NCBI GenBank assembly: GCA_025464755.1
Contig: JAODMI010000093.1
Location: 1-35,489, forward strand
From: Homoserinimonas sp.
Lineage (GTDB): Bacteria > Actinomycetota > Actinomycetes > Actinomycetales > Microbacteriaceae
Reading direction: 5' to 3'
Length of the DNA stretch: 35,489 nt
Position 1 is the first letter of the stretch. Each line of letters starts with the position of its first letter. Shown piece by piece: positions 9,020-17,700 of this stretch. Made by a program: the position numbers and the translations under genes. The notes under the pieces are model-generated. The model was not told where the DNA came from. It worked only from the letters and a program-made list of their open reading frames with translations, and searched no databases.

Positions 9020-10563
9020 AGAACCCGCAGCTCAACCGCGCAAACGAAGAAGGTTCAGCGCTTGTAGCCGTGATCGCAGTGATGCTGGTGGGGTTGCTGA
9101 TCACTACCGTCATCATGACGTCCGTTGTCGGCGCGGTCGGCTACACCTCGGTGGCTCGCGCCGGTGTGCAGTCGCAAGCCTCTGCAGACGCTGGCATCGC
9201 CGCCGCGCGAGTGGGTCTAATGACGGGGACGTGTGCGGCGAAGTCGGGCCTCTACGCAAGTGCTGCAGGCGAAGTGCCACAGTACCGTGCGGTCATTTAC
9301 CAGTCGACGGCAGGAGCGTGGGTGCAGGGTTGCCCAGCTTCCTCCGCCGTCCCGGTAAAAATTGTCGCCGATGGCTCAGCCCAATCGATCGGGGTTGCCG
9401 GTAGATCCGCCAATGACGGCAGCCGTGTCGAAGCAATTTTTGCCGCGGCACCGCTTGTCACCACGATCACCCCGTCCGGGCCTGCCATCTACTCCTATTC
9501 CTCCACCGGCTTCGGTGGATCCGGCACCTTATCCAGTGTCAGCGGATCTGTTCCCAGCGTGATGGTGCGGCACGGGGATGTGGTGTGCAACGGCTCCAGC
9601 AGCGGCGCGGACAACTTTGTTGTCGCTGACGGTACGTTGAGTGTGGACGGATCATGCAAGGTGCGCGGCAGCATTTGGTCATCCGGCAAGACGACACTGA
9701 CTGGTTCAGCGGATATCGGCGGAAACGTCGTGTCCTCGGGCCTGTCGATGGAAGGCAGCGCGAAAGTCGGGGGAAGCGCGTGGTCCATCGGGCAGGCAGA
9801 CATGCCAGGCAGCAGCCATATCGTGGGAACCCTGAGCGCTACAAAACTTGTGATGTCAGGCAGCGCGAAAATTAGTGGCAACGTGTGGTCACCGACGGCT
9901 CCCACACAGTCGGGCTCCGCTGCAATCTTGGGGCAGTACCTCACCGGAACAGGCCCTCAGCCCATCTCGGCTCCCACGGTGCCTGATTGGGTTGACTTCG
10001 CCTACAAGGCGTCCGACTGGACAGGTTTCACAGAGAAAGTGATTTCCGGCAGCTGCGATGTTGCAGTCCTGCAGGCCGCCATCAGCACCTTAGCCGGCGC
10101 TAAAGGAGTCATTGATGCACGCGCCTGCACCGGCGGGCTCAGTATCGGCGGCAGCAGCGATGTTGCCTTCACCAATGACCTCGTCATCGTCGCAAATAAG
10201 TTCGATTTTGGCGGCAGCGGCAGCCTCACCTCCACAGCAAATGCAAGGTTATGGTTGATCACCCCCGATGACAGCGACGACGATCTCCCTACCTGCCCGG
10301 TGGGTGCAGACTTCAGTGTCGGCGGGAGCTTTAGCCTCGGCTCAACAGTTTCGGCCATGATTTATACGCCGTGTTCTGTGAGCATGGCCTCATCCACGCA
10401 ATGGAGGGGACAGGTGTTCGCCGGCAAAACCTCGATGGGCGGATCCTCGAAGCTGGCGTACGTTGCGATGGGGTTACCCGGTGTCGACTTGAGTGATGGA
10501 GTGCTGGCCTCCACTGGCGGGGCAGAGCGACCACTGCAATCCATGCGCGACCTAGTTGGCTGA
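9010..10563 (+). CDS. PilX/GspK-like large minor pilin candidate with Gly/Ser repeat domain
   Basis: Protein of 517 residues. The N-terminus resembles the PilX N-terminal family: a short charged leader ending EEG, then SALVAVIAVMLVGLLITTVIM, then QASADAGIAAARVGL. If cut after G15 the +5 residue is Ala20, not Glu. The middle (about residues 205-310) carries about six degenerate units of 17-18 residues built around GSAxIxG. Similar GGS-type motifs recur at about 375-410 and near the C-terminus, suggesting a bactofilin-like or beta-solenoid fold. Six or so cysteines are scattered in the ectodomain. An AGGGGGAG site precedes the ATG. It overlaps the previous minor pilin gene by 10 bases and shares one base with pilD. 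A tip or adhesive minor pilin is the best guess; it could also be a membrane-anchored surface protein that is not processed. Confidence 0.8.
   Translation: MLLKNPQLNRANEEGSALVAVIAVMLVGLLITTVIMTSVVGAVGYTSVARAGVQSQASADAGIAAARVGLMTGTCAAKSGLYASAAGEVPQYRAVIYQSTAGAWVQGCPASSAVPVKIVADGSAQSIGVAGRSANDGSRVEAIFAAAPLVTTITPSGPAIYSYSSTGFGGSGTLSSVSGSVPSVMVRHGDVVCNGSSSGADNFVVADGTLSVDGSCKVRGSIWSSGKTTLTGSADIGGNVVSSGLSMEGSAKVGGSAWSIGQADMPGSSHIVGTLSATKLVMSGSAKISGNVWSPTAPTQSGSAAILGQYLTGTGPQPISAPTVPDWVDFAYKASDWTGFTEKVISGSCDVAVLQAAISTLAGAKGVIDARACTGGLSIGGSSDVAFTNDLVIVANKFDFGGSGSLTSTANARLWLITPDDSDDDLPTCPVGADFSVGGSFSLGSTVSAMIYTPCSVSMASSTQWRGQVFAGKTSMGGSSKLAYVAMGLPGVDLSDGVLASTGGAERPLQSMRDLVG
9622..9939 (+). repeat. Degenerate tandem repeat region coding GSAxIxG units
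   Basis: Within the PilX/GspK-like gene, about six consecutive units of 17-18 residues follow a pattern like x4-G-S-x-x-(I/V)-x-G-(N/S)-(V/A)-W/V-S. Examples are LTGSADIGGNVVSSG, MEGSAKVGGSAWSIGQ and MSGSAKISGNVWS. The DNA is diverged, so this is an old protein-level repeat rather than a recent DNA duplication. Confidence 0.7.
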
Positions 10564-11399
10564 TGTTTACTAGTCCCGTTGTGATCGCTGCAGTCTCCGG
10601 CGCAGTCGTGTTCGGCCTCCTCATCGGTTCGTTCCTCAACGTCGTCGTCTGGCGATTGCCTCGCGGCCAATCGCTGAACCATCCGGGCAGCCGCTGCCCC
10701 GGCTGCGGCCACGCCATCCGGTGGTACGACAACATTCCGGTGCTTTCATGGCTCATCCTGCACGGTAAGTGCCGCGACTGTGCATCGCGGATCTCAGTGA
10801 GGTACCCTGCCGTTGAATTGGCGACTGCGCTGTGCTTCGGAACAGTCGCGTGGTGGTGGATTGCAAAAATCTCGATCAGCGGCATGGGCTTGGTCAGCGG
10901 GATTTTCGCGCTGATCGCCTTCCTTTATCTGGCCGCAATCTCGATCGCGCTCGCTCTGATTGACCTCGGCACCCACAAGCTGCCGAACAAGATCGTTCTG
11001 CCGGCTTACCTTGTCGGTGGCGCTCTGCTGGCGGCGTCCAGCATCCTGCAGTCAGATTTCGCTGCCCTTGCTCGTGCTGGCACCGGCATGGCCGCCATGT
11101 TCCTTGCCTACTTTTTGATGGCGGTCGCCTACCCCGGTGGTATGGGGTTCGGTGACGTGAAACTTGCTGGCGTACTGGGTCTGTATCTGGCGTGGCTGGG
11201 TTGGGGCGAATTGATCGTCGGCACCTTCGCCGCATTCGTACTCGGCGGCATCTACGCGGCCGTCTTGCTCGTGCTGCGTAAGGCGAACCGTAAAAGCGGC
11301 ATCCCTTTCGGACCATGGATGCTCGCCGGGGCCTGGGTCGGGGTATTTTTAGGAGGCAGCATTTGGCGCGGCTACCTGAAATTGGTCGGGGTGGGGTAG
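10563..11399 (+). CDS. pilD: Prepilin peptidase PilD (A24 family)
   Basis: Membrane aspartyl protease and probable N-methyltransferase that cleaves the Gly/+1 bond of PilA and the minor pilins; 278 residues, full length. The N-terminal domain has the GSFLNVVVWRLPRG signature and a zinc-binding pair of CxxC motifs (C45, C48, C70, C73), marking the bifunctional form. The two catalytic aspartates are visible as D134 in ALIDLGTHKLPN and D198 in GGMGFGDVKLAG. About seven to eight hydrophobic segments are present. The ATG shares one base with the preceding stop. A single prepilin peptidase in the operon fits the four prepilin-like substrates just upstream. Confidence 0.96.
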   Translation: MFTSPVVIAAVSGAVVFGLLIGSFLNVVVWRLPRGQSLNHPGSRCPGCGHAIRWYDNIPVLSWLILHGKCRDCASRISVRYPAVELATALCFGTVAWWWIAKISISGMGLVSGIFALIAFLYLAAISIALALIDLGTHKLPNKIVLPAYLVGGALLAASSILQSDFAALARAGTGMAAMFLAYFLMAVAYPGGMGFGDVKLAGVLGLYLAWLGWGELIVGTFAAFVLGGIYAAVLLVLRKANRKSGIPFGPWMLAGAWVGVFLGGSIWRGYLKLVGVG

Positions 11400-11433
11400 T
11401 GGCAGCGCCGCATATACCGGGGAAGGGCACATT

Positions 11434-12483
11434 GTGGCCAAAAGAGTAGTGGGCGTGGATATTGGCAATTCGTGGATTCGCGCCGTCGAGGTGGCGGATG
11501 CTGCGGGCCCACGCCCGACGGTCGAGCGCTACCACCGGGTGCCGCTCGCCGACGATGCCGCACGCAGCGGTGACGTACTCGATGTGCACACTGTTGCCGA
11601 CGCGCTGAAACGTCTCTGGGCTGACGCTGGGTTCAAAAGCAAAGATGTGGCGCTTGGGATGGGTAACCAACGGGTATTGGCGCGGGATCTCACCGTGCCC
11701 AAGATGAGTCTCAAACACATTCGCGAGTCCCTGCCCTTCCAAGTGCAGGAGATGTTGCCTGTCCCGGTCGCTGAAGCTCTGCTAGATTTCTACCCCATCT
11801 CCGAAGGGGTGGGCGAAAACGGGAGTCCAGTCATCAACGGCTTACTTGTCGCCGCTGTGAAGGAAGCGGTGATGGCCAACGTCAGCGCTGTCCAAGCGGC
11901 CGGGTTGAACCCCGTTGACGTCGATTTGATCCCGTTCGCGCTCAGCCGCGTGCACCTGCGTGGCAAAGACGTACGCGGCACCGTTGCCATGATTGATGTC
12001 GGCTCGACAACGACGAACGTCGTCATCACCATCAATGGAGTTCCCCAATTCGTGCGCATCATCCCGGCAGGGGGTGACGACCTGGGCAGGGCCCTAACAT
12101 CGCATCTGGGTGTCAGTGTGGCAGAGGCGGAACACCTCAAACGCACTATCGGTCTGCGAACGGCCGGTGTTCCCGCCGAGTTCCGGCCCGCAGTCGAAGT
12201 GATGTACCAGGCAACGGGTCAGCTGCTTAACGCTTTGCGCAATACGTTGAGCTTCTTCGTCAGCTCACACCCGAACGACCCCATCGTCGCCGTGCTACTC
12301 ACCGGTGGCGGCTCGAAACTTCCGGGTTTCGTCGCGGCACTGGGCGAGCTGATCCGCGTGCCGGTTTCCCTCGATGACGGATTTGGCGGCATCCGCGTGT
12401 CACGCACCGCAGGCGCCTCGCACGATGTCGACCGCGACGGCATGACGCTTGCGCTTGGGCTTGCGCTGGGGAGCAAGGCATGA
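11434..12483 (+). CDS. pilM: Type IV pilus assembly protein PilM
   Basis: Actin/FtsA-like cytoplasmic ATPase fold that binds the N-terminus of PilN and links the motor to the platform; 349 residues, standard length. The phosphate-1 motif VGVDIGNSWIRAVEV opens the protein, phosphate-2 is seen as MIDVGSTTTNVVI, and the adenosine motif as LLTGGGSKLPG. PilM-type features include KHIRESLPFQVQEMLPV, in the position of the conserved region involved in partner binding. The start is GTG with a GGGGAAGGG ribosome-binding site. It follows pilD by 34 bases and overlaps pilN by 4 bases (ATGA). Confidence 0.94.
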   Translation: MAKRVVGVDIGNSWIRAVEVADAAGPRPTVERYHRVPLADDAARSGDVLDVHTVADALKRLWADAGFKSKDVALGMGNQRVLARDLTVPKMSLKHIRESLPFQVQEMLPVPVAEALLDFYPISEGVGENGSPVINGLLVAAVKEAVMANVSAVQAAGLNPVDVDLIPFALSRVHLRGKDVRGTVAMIDVGSTTTNVVITINGVPQFVRIIPAGGDDLGRALTSHLGVSVAEAEHLKRTIGLRTAGVPAEFRPAVEVMYQATGQLLNALRNTLSFFVSSHPNDPIVAVLLTGGGSKLPGFVAALGELIRVPVSLDDGFGGIRVSRTAGASHDVDRDGMTLALGLALGSKA

Positions 12484-13160
12484 ACATCGGCCGACGTGAA
12501 CCTGCGATCGTCATTGGCGGTGTCCCCCGTATCGACTTTCTGCCGCCAGAGATCAAAGCGAAGAAGGAGGGTCGCCGCACTCGGCGTTATCTGACCGCGG
12601 CGGTGGGTTGTGTCGCGGTCTTGTGCCTTATCGCCTACGTGTGTGCCACGACGCTCGCCGCTGATGCGCAGTCGGACCTGGCGGATGCCCAACAACGAAG
12701 TCAAATCCTCCTCACTCAGCAAGGTGAATTTATTGAGGTGCGGGCAATCGCAAGCGAAGTAGCTACCGCCGGCGACGCTCTCAAGGTGGGATCAGCTACC
12801 GAGATTTTGTGGTTCCCCTACCTGCAACAAGTGCACTCGACTTTGCCCGCTGGCATGGCGGTCACCACCTTCGCGGTGGATTCGCAAAGCGCACTCGAGG
12901 CGACACCGCTGCCCAGCACTCTGTTGCAGGGGCCGCGCGTCGCCACCATCGGGCTCACCGCGACGAGTCCCGGCTACGCGGAGATCGAGGTGTGGCTGAC
13001 CAACCTGCGAAGCCTTACCGGCTTCGCAGATGCCACCGTCTCCTCAATAGCGTTGGAGGAAGGCACCTACGTCGCCATGGTGACTCTCAACGTCAATGCG
13101 GACGCATTCGAGCGACGTTTCTTCGAGGCGTCCGCTGCACCAACCGACACGGAGGAGTGA
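12480..13160 (+). CDS. pilN: Type IV pilus assembly protein PilN-like
   Basis: Bitopic membrane protein of 226 residues. The cytoplasmic N-terminus contains PRIDFLPPEIKAKK, equivalent to the conserved PilN INLLP motif that docks into PilM. One membrane helix follows at about 38-60, then a coiled-coil-like segment (AADAQSDLADAQQRSQIL) and an alpha/beta ectodomain. Overlap with pilM (ATGA) and a GGGGAG ribosome-binding site just upstream support this start. Sequence conservation in this family is low, so the call rests mainly on the motif, topology and gene order M-N-O. Confidence 0.88.
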   Translation: MNIGRREPAIVIGGVPRIDFLPPEIKAKKEGRRTRRYLTAAVGCVAVLCLIAYVCATTLAADAQSDLADAQQRSQILLTQQGEFIEVRAIASEVATAGDALKVGSATEILWFPYLQQVHSTLPAGMAVTTFAVDSQSALEATPLPSTLLQGPRVATIGLTATSPGYAEIEVWLTNLRSLTGFADATVSSIALEEGTYVAMVTLNVNADAFERRFFEASAAPTDTEE

Positions 13161-13162
13161 TC

Positions 13163-13828
13163 ATGAACTCCAACAAAATCTGGACATTCGGCTCGATTGT
13201 TGCCATCGTCACACTCATCCTCGGAACATGGTTCCTGAGCGTATCGCCGCGACTGGCGGAGATGAGCACCGCACATGACTCTCGCCTGTCAGCGGACGCG
13301 CAAAACGCAGAACTTGAGAACGCGCTGGCAGCGCTCGAAGATCAGTACGACGAGATGGCTACACTCGAAAGCCAGCTCGCTGACGTGCGCATCGCTGTGC
13401 CAGATGACGCCGCGCTACCCGCTCTCATCGACCAGCTCAACCAGCGGGCGAACGCTAATGGGGTCGTCATAACCTCGATGACGGTCAGCGACGCGGAACC
13501 GTATGTGCCGGCGGCGGATGTTTCGTCGGACGCAGAGCTTTCAGCGGCATCAGCCAGCGTGACGGCGGACAACTTTCTCACGATGAACATTGGGCTGACC
13601 CTCAGCGGTGCCTATGGGCCCGTCATGCAGTTCATCGCTGACGTGCAGCAGGGAGAGCGCTTGTTCCTTGTGCACGACCTCGCCCTCACCGAAGGCACGA
13701 TGCAGGCGGACGCCCCAGTTGTTATCGTTGCCACCGGCCAGGTGTTCGTGCTGCTTGACGAGGCGACGGTGGCGGCCAATCGCACGGTGGCCCCACCGGT
13801 GGAGGCTGAGGCGCCGCCCGCTGAATAA
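13163..13828 (+). CDS. pilO: Type IV pilus assembly protein PilO-like
   Basis: Bitopic protein of 221 residues. The ATG at 13163 has GGAGGAG placed 5 bases upstream and lies 2 bases after the pilN stop; the frame stays open far upstream inside pilN but that is not coding. One membrane helix (about 8-26) is followed by a long coiled coil (SRLSADAQNAELENALAALE onward) and a ferredoxin-like ectodomain with the typical PilO phrase PALIDQLNQRANANGVVITS. It would pair with PilN. The C-terminus is a short Pro/Ala/Glu tail. No PilP lipoprotein or PilQ secretin follows, in keeping with a single-membrane envelope. This is the last gene of the cluster. Confidence 0.87.
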   Translation: MNSNKIWTFGSIVAIVTLILGTWFLSVSPRLAEMSTAHDSRLSADAQNAELENALAALEDQYDEMATLESQLADVRIAVPDDAALPALIDQLNQRANANGVVITSMTVSDAEPYVPAADVSSDAELSAASASVTADNFLTMNIGLTLSGAYGPVMQFIADVQQGERLFLVHDLALTEGTMQADAPVVIVATGQVFVLLDEATVAANRTVAPPVEAEAPPAE

Positions 13829-13960
13829 GCGCGCGTGGTCGATCAGCGGAAATCGCCTGGGCGAGCGCGTCACCCCCGGAGCTCGGTGGGACCATTCACT
13901 GGCGCTCGGCTCTAGCTGGCTCAGCCTGCCTGCAGCCTCAACGTGGACGCCGGTGGGGCA

Positions 13961-14635
13961 TCAGAGATAGGCCGCAACCGCAGCCACCCAGCATCCGCCG
14001 ATCACTACGGCGAACAGGGCGAGCCACACAACTGACGGTACCCCGGTGCGGCGATATAGCAGGTATGCATCCGATGTGGTCAATTGCCCGCGTCGTTTCG
14101 TATGCACACCGATCACCGTTGCCAGTCCCCGTATCGAACCGAGAAGCAGCGCTATGCCGACAATCAGCAACGCGTGGCTTTGCACCTCTGCGGTCGCGTA
14201 AAACCACAGCACGGCGCTGAGCGCTACTGACGCGAGTACGACGAGGATGCCGACGAGATTGCGGATAACGAGAACGGTCAACAGGAGCGCGACCCCTCCG
14301 GTGAAAAGTGCGATGGCGACGTACCCGTGAAACACGCTCCACAACTGGGCGGCCCCAACGATTGCCGGGGCGGGGTAGCCCATGGCGCCACTGATGATGG
14401 TGCCGAGAACCCCACGACCGCTACTCAGTGCATCACCGGAGTGGTTGCGGTGAATGCGGATGCCGTGCACTACCCGACCGGTCAGGAGGGCGGCTAAGGC
14501 GTGGCCGAGCTCGTGCACCAGGGTGGTGAAGAGCCCAAAGTACTGCCAGGTGGCGCGCGGAATGCTCAGCGCTGCAGCGATGGCCAAGATGAGCAGAAGG
14601 GTGTGCGGGGGTACATCGAGGGGGTCTGCGCGCAT
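13961..14635 (-). CDS. M50-like membrane metalloprotease
   Basis: Predicted integral membrane zinc protease of about 224 residues. The HExxH zinc motif is present as LVHELGHALAALL in a hydrophobic setting, followed by GTIISGAMGYPAPAIVGA, and five to six further hydrophobic stretches make it polytopic. This matches the actinobacterial M50B-like family; no substrate can be named. The ATG at 14635 was preferred over a GTG at 14746 because the longer form would translate through an inverted repeat and add 37 residues with no resemblance to a signal or membrane segment. Neither start has a clear ribosome-binding site. The gene converges on pilO with 132 bases between stops and lies downstream of the large secreted-protein gene on the same strand. 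Confidence 0.75.
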   Translation of the reverse strand: MRADPLDVPPHTLLLILAIAAALSIPRATWQYFGLFTTLVHELGHALAALLTGRVVHGIRIHRNHSGDALSSGRGVLGTIISGAMGYPAPAIVGAAQLWSVFHGYVAIALFTGGVALLLTVLVIRNLVGILVVLASVALSAVLWFYATAEVQSHALLIVGIALLLGSIRGLATVIGVHTKRRGQLTTSDAYLLYRRTGVPSVVWLALFAVVIGGCWVAAVAAYL

Positions 14636-14726
14636 GAGAAGCGACGGCCAGTCGAAGTCGAAAAGTGGAGTGCTGATGCTTCCAGTGTGCCAGGCGGCCC
14701 GGGCTTTGCAGAGACAGAGAACACCG

Positions 14727-14776
14727 CTGGTCGAGCTTGTCGGCACTTTCGTGAATATTTCGACAAGCTCGAGCAG
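14727..14776. repeat. Inverted repeat, possible terminator or REP-like element
   Basis: Two 16-base arms (14727-14742 and 14761-14776) match at 15 of 16 positions as an inverted repeat (CTGGTCGAGCTTGTCG and its complement with one change), separated by 18 bases. The structure begins 7 bases beyond the stop of the large secreted-protein gene on the - strand, so it could terminate that transcript. The arm sequence resembles a TCGAGCTTGTCGA-type palindrome that I associate with intergenic regions of Microbacteriaceae, so it may be one copy of a dispersed family. Confidence 0.6.
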
Positions 14777-14782
14777 CAGGTG

Positions 14783-17700
14783 TTATGTCACGACCGCGGT
14801 TAGTGCGAATGTCTTGTTCGGTGTTGCGCGATAATTCGATACCACCTGTGCACTGATCACGTTGAGACCTTCTGCGAGGGCCGAAGCAGGTACATCAATC
14901 GTGACCGCATTTGCGGGCGCCGTTGCCGTTGCCGTGCTTCGGGCGCTGATCGCGTACGTGTTGTGGCCAATTGGGCCGTCGGAGATATTCGACCGACCGA
15001 CTTCGACGCCGTTGACGTAGATGACGATCCCGTCATCAGCCCGCGTCGTCAAACGCACTCCACCGGCCGGCAGCTGGCCTGTCGGTATGGTGAACGAGTG
15101 ACGGAAGTACACAGCAAGAGGTTTTGGTGTCACCGTCGTCGTGATTTCGGTACCGAGCCCGGTGGTTCCCCAGCCGAGAACACTTGCACCGGTTGGCCAT
15201 ACTGTTGAGTTGAAGCCTGATGACGCCCATTCGGCTGCGGGTGCATCCGCCTGGATCAGGTATGACCAGGTCGAATCATTAGCGACGAGAAGCGTCCCGG
15301 ACGGGAGGCCAGCAGGGGGGTCAGCCGGTGGGTCGGCCGGCGCGGTCCCGTCCATCGATGCCTTGGCCGTCAGCTCGAAGCTGGCGCTCGGGGTGGTGCG
15401 GTAGTTCAGGTGAACCTCCGCCGCGATGACGTTGTTACCGTTTCTGAACGCCGACCCTGGAATGGTGATCGTCACAGGGTTGGAGACCGCACTACTTGCC
15501 GTGACGGCAGCATTTGCGTAGGTGCTGAAGCTGATCGCGCCTGCGGAGATGTTGCGCCGCGCTACTTCCACTCCGTTCACGTAGACAGCGATGCCATCGT
15601 CGGCTCGGGTCGTGAGGGTTACCGTTCCGAGCTTGCTCGCATCCGTCACTGCAACAGACCGCGAGTAGTAAGTGGCAACCGGCCTGGGCGAAGGCGCCGT
15701 CAGCGTGGTGCCGAGGTTGGCATGTCCAAAACCGATCGGTGCCTTCCCGGTGGACCAGGTACTGGAATCGAAGGCGACGGTGTTCCAGTCAGCGGGGGGT
15801 GCCGTGACAGCCTCACGGTAACGCCAATGCGATCCAGCTGCCACAAGTTCACCGGCCGGAGGCGGGGGATCGACCGGTGCGGTGATGCTGACAGATGTCG
15901 TGCTGGCAGAGAGGTTGCCTCCGGCGTCGGCTGCTCTGATGAAATACTTCGTCTCCGGAGTTGCCTCAGGCAAGGTGATCGTCCGTGCCGTCGTTGTCGC
16001 CACGACTCTGTCGTTTCGCAGCACCTGGTATTCGACTATGCCGGAGTCATCGGTTGAGCTTGCCCAGTTCAGCACTACGCCGGATGGAGATGAGCTTGCC
16101 GTCAACCGTGATGGGGAGGTCGGTGCGCTCGAGTCGCGGCGATCGAAGCGCACGAATCCGCCGGACCACTGCTTGAGGAAACCGGTCCTCACTGAAGCGG
16201 TGAAAGCGCCGCCGGTCCACAATTTTCCGGTGGAGTCGGTTATTTGTGCCCAGCTTCCCGCGCCGGCCCTGCTGCTGAGGATCGGGCTGAAGTCGGGAAG
16301 CGTCAAACCCGTCGCGTGGTCCCAGGCGCCAACGGACTCTATCTTGGTGGCGCTGGTCCAGGTAGTGCCAACATTGTTTATGTTGGTCCACTGTGTTGCG
16401 TTCTCGTACTGTGTGTTGTTGCAGTGGCAACCGCCGTAGATGGTCTGCCCGTCGGCAGAGATCGCCTGGAAGTCGCCGTTCGGGTTGCCTATATTGGTAC
16501 TGAGATTTGCGAACGTGTTGCGGTCGTAGCTGTACAGCTGATGCTGGGAGCCGCCGATCCACACTTTCGATCCGACCTCAAGTACAGCCTGTTGATAGCC
16601 CCGCCCACCTACTTCGGTTGCCAGGAGCATATTCCACGGCAGAGCTGTTCCATCGGACGTGCGGATGGCGGCGCCTTTGTTGGTGCGCGTCGTCTGCTTC
16701 GAGGTGTTGAAGAAACCGCCGAAGTACGTTTGATCGCCTTGCGCGGAAGCATCGACGGCCACGACGGTTCCATTGAATTCCGGGTTGAAGGCGGTATCGG
16801 GCTGCCCTGTTATTGCGTTGACTCGCGCGCCATTGCGCATGTATCGCTCGCGGGTGTCACCGTTCCAGGTGAAGTGAGTGAAAGTCCCGCCGATGTAAAG
16901 CCAACTGCCCTGCACATCAAGCCCCCGCACGGTGACGGCGCCACCACTTACACGGTTAACCATCTGGGTGCTAAATCCGGCGATCGTCGCCCCCGTAGTG
17001 GGGTGGAGTGCTACCAGGCTGGTTCGCGCCTCTCCGTTGACCTCGGTGAAGTACCCACCAGCGGCAATGTTGCCGTTCGGAAGCACGGTGAGGGCCTTGA
17101 CCTGGTTATTCAGTACGGGGCGGAACGATGTGATCAGTTCGCCGGTCGCGACGCTGAAGGCGGCCAGGTAAGGCTGTGCCACGCTACCCGTTCCTGTTGA
17201 TGTGCGCTGTGCAGAGGTGAAGTTGCCACCGACGTACATGACGCCGTGTGCTTCTGCAAACGCGGAGACCTCGTTGCTGCCTTCGATCGACTGTGAGCCG
17301 GCGCCGATTCCCGTAACGCCCCAAGTTGTGGGTTCTGCGAAGCTGTCGGCGAGAACTCGCTGCTCCACCTTGGGCGTACCCCCATCCGCTATGGCGGTGA
17401 AGATAGTGGATGAGATCAAGGTGGGGCGTAGAAAAACCTGCGTGAATGGGCGTGGGTTCCGGGCGGTTGCAGTGGGTGCCCAGATGTAGCTGGTGTCAGA
17501 AGCTGAACCGCGTGAGTCTCGACCGTATCCGAAACCGGCTACCCAGCCTTGTTGCGCGCCGTTTATGGTCTCCACTCGTGTGAGCAGGGTGCCCGAACCG
17601 AAGGAAGTGGTGGTTCCGCCGGTGCCGGTCAGGTCGCCGATAGTCCAGTTCGCCACCCGTTGGAGGTTGTTGAACTGCCACGTCCAATCCACTCGAGGTG

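Noticed and set aside
9622-9939. Repeat region considered as a recent DNA duplication
   Set aside because: The similarity is at protein level only; the DNA units are too diverged for a recent tandem duplication.
14636-14746. Longer M50 protease form starting at GTG 14746
   Set aside because: It would translate through the inverted repeat and add 37 residues without a signal or membrane pattern.
15410-17200. Several open frames on the + strand opposite the large secreted-protein gene
   Set aside because: They are shadows of a 1147-residue frame with clear domains; none has a recognisable motif or start signal.
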